DNA of 64,000 nt. Origin: Cylicocyclus nassatus. Lineage: Eukaryota; Nematoda; Chromadorea; Rhabditida; Strongylidae. The stretch is from the NCBI GenBank assembly GCA_958299035.1, contig CATQJL010000001.1, forward strand, positions 50,780,461 through 50,844,460. Direction: 5' to 3'. The position numbers were made by a program, and so were the translations under genes. This document shows, one piece after another, positions 56,701 to 64,000 of this stretch (position 1 is its first letter; the number at the start of each line of letters is the position of its first letter). The notes under the pieces are model-generated. The model saw only the letters and a program-made list of their open reading frames with translations. It ran no database searches and was not told where the DNA came from.

Positions 56701-57378
56701 GGAAACCTTATCTCTCTTTGCTCCTAAATTTCATGAACCTACGAGAAGCTTATTTTTGTGAAAAGTTTGCTCAATAATTTTGATAATGAAAAATCATGAG
56801 ACTAGCGTTGATTAGAGAAAAATGATGGAAGGACTATTTTCTCATAAAGGGAGGATTCCAAGGCGCAGCGGCGAAACGGAATAAAATACGTATTTTTAGA
56901 TGCGTTTTGATGAGCTGCAAATCTACCTTGCATATCTGCTGAGCGATTCTCTAGAAGAAGTCATGCGTGGTTGAAGTGTGAAGCCATTGTGGGTTTGTTA
57001 ATGGCTTTATAATCAGCTTGACAATGCAGTAAGTAACATGGTTCTGAATATACACCGGTAAAAAGTAAGGACCGCATGCACTGATATCCCTGCCAGAGAG
57101 AGGATCGTAGCTCAAAAGAGAGCTTCATATCTTGAAGATCTGTTATTTGGACCTCACGTTGTATTTATAGAAGTGGCATACTCAGAATTTCCGTTCGGGA
57201 GGGGGGGGGGACAAAATCACCGAATGAAGGTGCGTGGCTCAGCCACGCATTCCGGAAACTTTTTTGGAGTACTTTCCAAAATTTTTGCGGGCTCATGACC
57301 TCGAAGGCGGCAGCGACGCTATCGAGAAAATATATTTCACAAGGCTAGTATGGATTTTAAAAATTTTAAAAATTATTA

Positions 57379-58282
57379 GCTTGGTGCAAAAGTAATGCGC
57401 GTTCTTCTAGCCCTTGTTTTAGGGCAACTTTTCTCCATCAAACTTTCTTCTTTGGAAAACTTAGCACACCATCAAGAAGCTCCTTTCATCCTCTATCCAG
57501 TGGTGGTTGAAAAGGGCTTCTAGCTTCATAAGTGAAAAAATAAGAGAGCTTCACACAACCGCACTCGAAATCAAAATTTCATTCCAATTACTTTTCTGTC
57601 CAGAAATCAAGTCCAAATAAAGGCAAACTTTTGAAACTCTAGCTACTATATTTAATGGAAATTACCTACATCATGCACATTTTACTATTTTTTCAGGAAT
57701 CACCTAGACTGAGATTTCGCTCAACATGGACAGTCGTTTTGATCATTCTGTAACCCATAAATTTCCCTTGAAGAGGGCAATCGCCAAAGCTTTGCTCATT
57801 TCTGTAAGCGTAAGGGTTGGTCTCCTACTGACAGTTTTTACAGAATTGTGTAGCTGTTCATTAAGTAGAAATTCAGAAAAATTCCATATTTTGGGATTTT
57901 TAGGCCCGCGAAAAATTGTCCAGAAAAGCGGACAATTTTGGATTTTGATTTCTTCCTTTTTGCGAATCCTCTCTGTTTGGCCCTTTTCAACTATTTTTGT
58001 ACTATTGGCTTCCGGCTACAACATAGACTATTTATTATCTATACTAACATATTTTGAAGAAAGTCATGATCAGTTAAAGACGAAGTTTCAGAAAAAAACT
58101 TCTTCTGCTTATCAGTCCATATTTTTCTGCCCGTTGGTGATATGAGTGTAGGAAGATGTGCGTTGTATTGCGAAAGTTGATGTCTCCAAGTTTTTTACAG
58201 CATTGAAAAATGTAGATTTTTTAGAAAGTTGTAACAGGTCAAAGCGAAAACTTGCAAAACGCGCATTCATTTTGCACCAACT
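57379..58282. mobile_element. Mariner-like MITE, copy 2 (904 bp)
   Basis: GCTTGGTGCAAAAGTAATGC at the left faces CATTTTGCACCAACT at the right. TA flanks the left; the right TA is mutated to CA. Collinear with 37236-38148, for example CATAAATTTCCCTTGAAGAG against CATAAATCCATTTTGAAGAA. Confidence 0.75.
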
Positions 58283-58850
58283 CAATAGTTTAATTGTTAG
58301 ATTGTCCTGGAAGTTCTGTCGCTTTGATTTTAAAAAACACGTAACAGCTCCTTATGCGAACGTATTTACTTACAAAAAATACCCACAAATAGAAGATTTT
58401 ATCTAGTTTCTAAAATCATCTTTGCGGCACTTTGGCAACAGGTGACATCAGCGATAAAAAATCAGAAAAATCAGAAAAGAAAAGCCACTCAAACTCTTCA
58501 TTTTCGAAAATAAATCGTTAAAAATCTGGAACGCTGCAGAAAAAATTGGGGAGCACTTCTTAGAGTCTGCTCTTTCCTGATGGTCCCAAATTTGTGCCAA
58601 CGGAGCTTTTCTCCCGAAAGCTATGATTTTTATGAAAGATGCAAAAAACGCCATAAACGAGTTTTTCGCATTTTTCTGGATTGTTCACAAAAATCATGAC
58701 TTACATAGAAGAGCAGACTCAACGATAACATCCCAAATTTATGTTGATGGCCTGATTCAACATTCTAAGCATGTTTATGACATGAAAATGATTAATGTCA
58801 ATCAGCATTGACTTGGCACTGTTAGAAAGAGCAGCTCACAAGACCTTTAA

Positions 58851-59391
58851 AGGCAGCGTACACCCAAAATCTAAGTCACGGAATTTCCTAAATCTTTCTT
58901 TACCGTGTATATACTGGGCCCAGAAGAACAACTGCGTTGGTCCGGTCTCCCTATGTTGCTTCTGAGCGGAGAAAACCTCCCTCAATTTTCTTTCACTCCG
59001 CCCCTTTTCTTACACTCCGCCTCCTCCGGACGAATCCACGACAGCGTAAGCTTCAGTTGCTGTTGCAGTTGCTGTTGCAATGCTGTTGCATCTGCAACTG
59101 TAGTTGCAACAAAGCAGCTGCTTTTTGCGGTGCGCCTCCTTCGGGCGACGAACCACGACAGCATATGCAGCAATTGCAGTTGCAACTTCAGGCTGTCATG
59201 CTGTTGCAGCTGCTGGCATGCCGACGGCGACGAGCAGTTCGAAACTCGTCCGCCCCTGAAGAGAGGGTCCTCGGAAATCGGGTTTTTTTGGGACTTTTGG
59301 AGGATCTCAATGACATAACTGTAATTAGCGGCACGGAAAGGCCCCAGAATGACAAAAACATCGAAGGTGAAATTTTGGGTGTGCGCTGCCT
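58851..59391. mobile_element. TTAA-family MITE (541 bp) with internal trinucleotide-rich duplication
   Basis: AGGCAGCGTACACCCAAAAT mirrors ATTTTGGGTGTGCGCTGCCT; TTAA lies at the left, GTAA at the right (mutated). Inside, GTTGCTGTTGCAGTTGCTGT runs and two copies of CGCCTCCTYCGG with CACGACAGC (59017 and 59122) show internal duplication. ORFs over it read as Gln/Leu- or Cys/Ser-rich low-complexity peptides. Confidence 0.65.
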
Positions 59392-59603
59392 GTAAGGAAC
59401 ATGCTCCCCAGTTTTTCTGCAGCGTTCCAGATTTTTGACGATTTATTTTCGAAAATTAGGATGAGGGGCTTTCCTTTTCTGATTTTTATCTCTGGAGTCA
59501 CCTACTGTCAAAGAGCTGCAAAGATGCTTTTAGAAACCAGATAAAATCTTCTATCGGGGGTATTTTTGTAAGTAAGTACTTTCGCATGAGGAGCAGTTAC
59601 GAA

Positions 59604-61441
59604 CAGAGGTGCGATAGGGGGAGCCAAGTCTCCCCCTACCTTCACTTTTGAGCTGGTACGGGGTGACCACCTTCACTTTTGGAATAAAAAATTTTTCGCT
59701 GGACGACAAAGAAGGAAAATAAGCAAAACAAACGCAAAAAAGATTATTGAAAGCATATATTTATGTATACGGCGGCATATATATTTAAAATAAAGGTTTT
59801 TAGTAAATGGTGTATTTGGAAGTAAAGCTTAGCAAAACTGTACGGATTTTATTAAGCAAATTATGTTATAACGTATAGCGAAGGAAGTAGGTCGATCCAG
59901 GCAGTAACGGCGGAGAACCAGAATTTTGAATATTTAAATAGTGAAAAATCATGCGAAATTTCCACTGTTATAAAGCTGTTGTTTGAAGATGTCAGCAGTT
60001 GCGACTTCATAGGTTTTGAAGAGTAGATGTTGCTCTATCAGCTAGTGAAGGAATCGGGTCGATTTAAGAGATAGTCGTTGAAAACCAGAGTTCTAAAACT
60101 TTACGCCATTTTTGCGTGTTTTTTGACTGTTGAGAGTTAAACTCTTATAAATCTTGAATGTGGAAGTGTATGATGTTGCGACTTCATAGGTTTTATAGAG
60201 TAAGGTTTGCCTTATCAGAATATGTCTTGTCCGTTCCGATCCATTGAAACACCTCCGAGATCCAGAGTCATGAAAAAGCAGGTAAAAAAGAGCTTTTTGA
60301 ACTTCAACAGCTCATAACTTCTTCAGAACTGCATGAATCATGTTGCGACTTCATAGGTTAGATTCCTCTCATCAAGAGCTTTCAGATGATGTATAATATG
60401 TGGGGGTTTAGAGCCTCCTGCGAATTATGACCGGGGGGGGGAGACTTTTTAGGCCAAAGTCTCCCCCTCGCCCATTTTAATGTATTGGCTGGAGGCTGCC
60501 GGGGGAGACTTTGGCCTAAAAAGTCTCCCCCCCCCGGGCATATGCCGTAAGAGGCGCGAAACCCCCACATATTATACATCATCTGAAAGCTCTTGACGAG
60601 AAGAATCTAACCTATGAAGTCGCAACATGATTCGTGCAATCCTGAAGAAGTTATGAGCTGTTGAAGTTCAAAAAGCTCTTTTTTACCTGCTTTTTCATGA
60701 CTCTGGATCTCGGAGGTGTTTCAATGGATCGGAACGGACAAGACATATTCTGATAAGGCAAACCTTACTCTATAAAACCTATGAAGTCGCAACATCATAC
60801 ACTTCCACATTCAAGATTTATAAGAGTTTAACTCTCAACAGTCAAAAAACACGCAAAAATGGCGTAAAGTTTTAGAACTCTGGTTTTCAACGACTATCTC
60901 TTAAATCGACCCGATTCCTTCACTAGCTGATAGAGCAACATCTACTCTTCAAAACCTATGAAGTCGCAACTGCTGACATCTTCAAACAACAGATTTATAA
61001 CAGTGGAAATTTTGCATGATTTTTCACTATTTATTTATTCGAAATTCTGATTCTCGGCCGTTACTGCTTGGATCGATCTACTTTCTTCGCTGTACGTTAT
61101 AACAAAATTTGCTTAATAAAATCCGTACAGTCCAACAAACTTCTACTTCCAAATACACCATTTACTAAACACGTCTATTTTAAATTTTTATAAATAAAAT
61201 TTATAGATATTTTTAATATTCATCGTATCTGTGGCCATAAAGAGGGCCGTTGGGTCGACGTTAGACCTAGAAAGATAGCTCCGTTCGTCCGTTCTATCCT
61301 CCCCCCGCACCTCCCCCCCCCCCCCCGTCGACGTTTTTGGGAGGTGAGTGTCCGACACTACCACCTTCACTTTTGGCCGGCCAGTGGTAGCTGAAACCAC
61401 CTTCACTTTTGGGGGACCCGGCTCCCCCTATCGCACCTCTG
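59604..61441. mobile_element. hAT-like foldback element, copy B (1838 bp)
   Basis: Same termini as copy A: CAGAGGTGCGATAG and CTATCGCACCTCTG. The duplication GTTACGAA is exact on both sides (59596-59603, 61442-61449). Palindrome centred near 60485; the inner blocks AAGTCTCCCCC, CTTCATAGGTT and CCACCTTCACTTTTGG match copy A. Confidence 0.88.
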
Positions 61442-62696
61442 GTTACGAATCTTTCAAAATCAAAGCGACAGAACTTTTGAAATAACCTAATATTTACAAG
61501 TTTAAACAAGTCACTTAAACAGTTCTGTAACTCATGTAAGTAACTTTCAAAAATCTTGCGATCCATTCTCGGAGGGGACGGACGTCCTTGCCCCCGGTGC
61601 GTCACTGATCCATAAATATATCACCCTGATTATACCATTATAAAAAAGAGCGCATTCCCATGGAATTCGCTTTTCCAGCTTTTTGTATGATTCCGTGATA
61701 ATTTCTAGCGGTCGACCTTTTTTCTTCAGAATCATTTATCCTGCTCTGAAGTCAAGGATAACATCCCAAATTTGTGTTGATGGCCTGATCCAACATTCTA
61801 AGCATGTTTCTGACAAGAAAATGATTAATTAAACATAATGAAATATTCGATAAACCTCAAGTTTCTACTTGTGGTTGATCGAAATTTCCATTGTTTTGAA
61901 ACTTCGATTGTTCTCATTAGGATCATGGCTTTGTTGGAATAGATAATCAGTGCAACTTTGAAATTTCTCCACTGACTTCAAAAAAAGAAATACAGCTTCA
62001 AAAAAAAAAGAAGGACGTCGGCTGGGGATATTCAGGGGATCATATAAAAAGCTGGAACATGCGTCTTCTACAAATTTGTTCAACTGTTCAATATATACGA
62101 AGTCGGTAGTAGAAATACTTGCGGATAGCCAGACAACGTGAAATTCATATAACTTGAAGCTTCAGAAATGTAACTTTCTTTTGAGCTGCGATCCCTTCCG
62201 ACGGCACGTTAATGCATGCGGCCTAGTGTTTCAAATGCCCAGTACTCAAATGTTTGGCACCGTTCATTTGTAAAAGCTCATTTTTTATAGAAAATCGCTA
62301 AACAAGAAAGTAGGTTGGATTTGGAATTAGCTCAACAAACCGCGTCTAATGATACGCATTCCATTTCAAATCGCCATCGCGACTTGGGATCCTTCTCAGT
62401 TAGATGCATTTGAGAGCGCAAATGCGATGATTTGAGGAAAATAAGGGTCCTTCAAATTAGCTGTGCTGTACTACGGGAAATATATCTGGCGCGACTTCTA
62501 AAATGTCAAATTTGATGCCAGTAGTAGAATGGAAACTTGTGCAAGAATAGCGGAAGATGTAGTAGTGTCGTCAATTTTTATATGTGTATTTCTTTTCCAG
62601 CTTATGACCTTCGACTTATTAGAATTACTTTTAAGCTTGCTGCGCATACTGTTTCTGAGACCGTCAGTGAATTAGATTAGATATTTGTTGCCTTAA

Positions 62697-63148
62697 AGGC
62701 AGTGTCCGGGCAAAAAGTCGATTTTGAGATTTTGTGCTCACCCGGGCCCATTCGCTACGCTGAATCCGAAAATCCACACTAGAAAGCGCGGAAACGGCGA
62801 AAAAGGGCTCTAACGCAGAAGGGGAATCAAAAGTGGGCGGGGTCTTCCCCAGGATGAATTCACGGTCCCAGCTCCCGGAGCGATCTTTTCAATTCAACTA
62901 ACCGCCCTGACATCTCAACGGACCAAGTGCGAATGCATGATCTGAAGTCGGAAGCGAAAAGATCGCTCCGGGAGCTGGGACCGTGATTTCACCCTGGGGA
63001 AGACCCGCCCACTTTTGATTTCCCTTCTGCGTTAGAGCCCTTTTTCGTCGTTTTCGCGCTTTCCAGTGTGGATTTTCGGATTCAGCGTAGCGAATAGGCC
63101 CGGGTAAGTACAAAATCTCAAAATCGAGTTTTTGCCCGGACACTGCCT
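62697..63148. mobile_element. TTAA-flanked palindromic MITE (452 bp)
   Basis: AGGCAGTGTCCGGGCAAAAA mirrors TTTTTGCCCGGACACTGCCT, with TTAA on both sides (62693-62696, 63149-63152). The arms stay highly similar for about 190 bp (GATCGCTCCGGGAGCTGGGA against TCCCAGCTCCCGGAGCGATC), so it is fairly young. Confidence 0.85.
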
Positions 63149-63152
63149 TTAA

Positions 63153-63469
63153 AGGCAGCGTCCAGGCAGATCCGAGCTCGACGACCACGCCCACTTCCCT
63201 CGGACGGCCAACCAATTATGAACGAAATCTCCCCAGCCTTGACGTGTTTTCACATGACCAACACAGTCGAACTTACAGCGTTTACCTGTTAATACTTGCT
63301 TTCGACAAGGATAACATCAGAAGCACTCGTCCTGGTTTTCCCAAAATAGCCCCAAAAGGTGGTTTTCTGAGAAATTCACGCTTTTTAGTTCCATATTCGG
63401 AGTCAGCGCCATGAAAAGGCCTGGATAACATAAAAATATAGAAGTCGAGAATCTGCCTGGACGCTGCTT
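63153..63469. mobile_element. TTAA-flanked MITE (317 bp) sharing its TTAA with the neighbour
   Basis: AGGCAGCGTCCAGGCAGA mirrors TCTGCCTGGACGCTGCTT. The left TTAA (63149-63152) is also the right target site of the preceding MITE; the right TTAA is 63470-63473. Less conserved arms than its neighbour. Confidence 0.7.
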
Positions 63470-63474
63470 TTAAA

Positions 63475-64000
63475 TATGCGACTCTCAATGAAACCACCCC
63501 CATCCACTTGCTAGCGACCCATAGGGTACTAGATACTTCGGGGTTGCTGTAAACAGGTTGACACTCATTTCATTTTTTGAACGACTCGCGAGTTGTAAAT
63601 ATTGGTACAGACAAAATACTACGCTCTGAAAGAAGAAGCATCTAACAGTAGGAAATCATCTGCTCATCTTTACTATCATCTTCGCAGGAATCCTATTCCA
63701 AAAATCCCAGTTCCTAATCTTTTCACTGAAAATCAGCAAAGATCATCTCTAATGAAGAACAGCTGCTTTCGACCAAAGATCAGATTGATTTTATGTAACA
63801 CTGTTATACCTTGAAAAGCGTTAAGCTTTTTCCTTGAGAAAAACCAACTACAGATGCATACCTCCTTCGAAAGCAGCTTTCACTAATTTCATAAGACTGA
63901 ATCTCTGACATTTTCTGCCCACCGGAACCAATACGCCCTAATTTTTTTTCCATTGACGACAAAAGTAGAGAACTTAGAGTGTAAGACTTCAAAAGTTTTA
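63475..64000. other. Right edge without recognisable gene
   Basis: Only short ORFs of up to 70 codons. A loose inverted match GCTGCTTTCGA / TCGAAAGCAGC (63764 and 63869) is present; nothing else can be supported. Confidence 0.4.

Larger units (their letters stand above)
58305..61475. repeat. Inverted repeat with its right arm split by hAT-like copy B
   Basis: The left arm 58305-58560 (AAGTTCTGTCGCTTTGATTT ... TTGGGGAGCA) is answered by 59400-59603 plus 61450-61475 (TGCTCCCCAG ... AAATCAAAGCGACAGAACTT). The right arm is continuous only if 59604-61441 and one target duplication are removed. The spacer holds the TTAA MITE and the 58726-58810 sequence that resembles 61757-61835. Confidence 0.7.
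57171..61606 (+). mobile_element. hAT-like element inserted in the MITE, itself filled with insertions
   Basis: The left terminus AAGTGGCATACTCAGAATTT corresponds to the hAT-type CAGTGGCGTACCCAGGATTT, then GAAGGTGCGTGGCTCAGCCA follows. The right terminus is GGTGCGTCACTG. Flanks ATTTATAG and ATCCATAA agree at 5 of 8 positions, compatible with an old 8-bp duplication. It contains the mariner-like MITE, a foldback, a TTAA MITE and hAT-like copy B. Confidence 0.55.
57066..62218. mobile_element. Harbinger-like MITE split by nested insertions
   Basis: The left end TAAGGACCGCATGCACTGAT followed by GCTCAAAAGAGAGCTTCAT (57066-57170) and the right part (about 61650-62218), ending GTTAATGCATGCGGCC, together correspond to the intact copy at 52900-53621. 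The intervening 4.4 kb is an inserted hAT-like element carrying more elements. The outermost bases are mutated. Confidence 0.65.

Noticed and set aside
58905..59395. Overlapping 137- and 152-codon ORFs, Cys- and Gln-rich
   Set aside because: They fall inside a TTAA MITE with CAG/GTT-type repeats; both frames are low complexity.

Overview
The window looks like nuclear DNA of a free-living or parasitic nematode, probably clade V. The basis is small introns with TTTCAG-type acceptors, a nematode-specific str-type chemoreceptor, a nematode-like SLC22 transporter whose start codon lies just behind a possible trans-splice acceptor, and repeats that carry spliced-leader-1-like sequence. I cannot name the species. 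Most of the 64 kb is transposon-derived. Three genes can be supported.

Layout. 0-14.7 kb: no recognisable gene; a TA-flanked 1.4 kb palindrome (4221-5627), an inverted repeat with arms near 6.0-6.3 and 8.1-8.3 kb, a 1.7 kb hAT-like foldback with an exact 8-bp target duplication (8395-10111), and several small MITEs. 14.77-25.89 kb (+): a 12-exon SLC22/organic-cation-transporter-type MFS gene whose introns 7-9 are swollen by nested foldback elements. 27.6-29.1 kb (+): a small, unrecognised four-exon gene lying between inverted copies of a GC-rich repeat. 30-36.2 kb: dispersed repeats, a minisatellite and Harbinger-like MITEs. 36.7-43.1 kb: LINE-type fragments, one cut by a mariner-like MITE and another by a TTAA MITE, plus a GGCGGC-rich foldback with a tRNA-like segment. 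44.7-47.5 kb: repeat cluster. 47.9-49.4 kb (-): an intact six-exon str-family 7TM receptor gene. 52.5-64 kb: hairpins, a decayed ~165-bp satellite, a Russian-doll nest of at least four element families (57.06-62.22 kb), and two TTAA MITEs sharing one target site.

The most striking item is a repeat family of three ~587-bp copies (30.2, 45.7 and 46.9 kb). On its minus strand each copy carries a close match to nematode SL1 (19-21 of 22 bases), followed directly by GT, a stem-loop, an Sm-site-like AATTTTG/AATCTTG and a second strong stem-loop, which is the order of parts in an SL RNA. It looks like a mobile repeat that captured, or descends from, an SL RNA gene.

Gene models were assembled by eye from splice sites and reading-frame continuity. 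Transposon superfamily labels rest on terminal motifs and target duplications, since no transposase is present.
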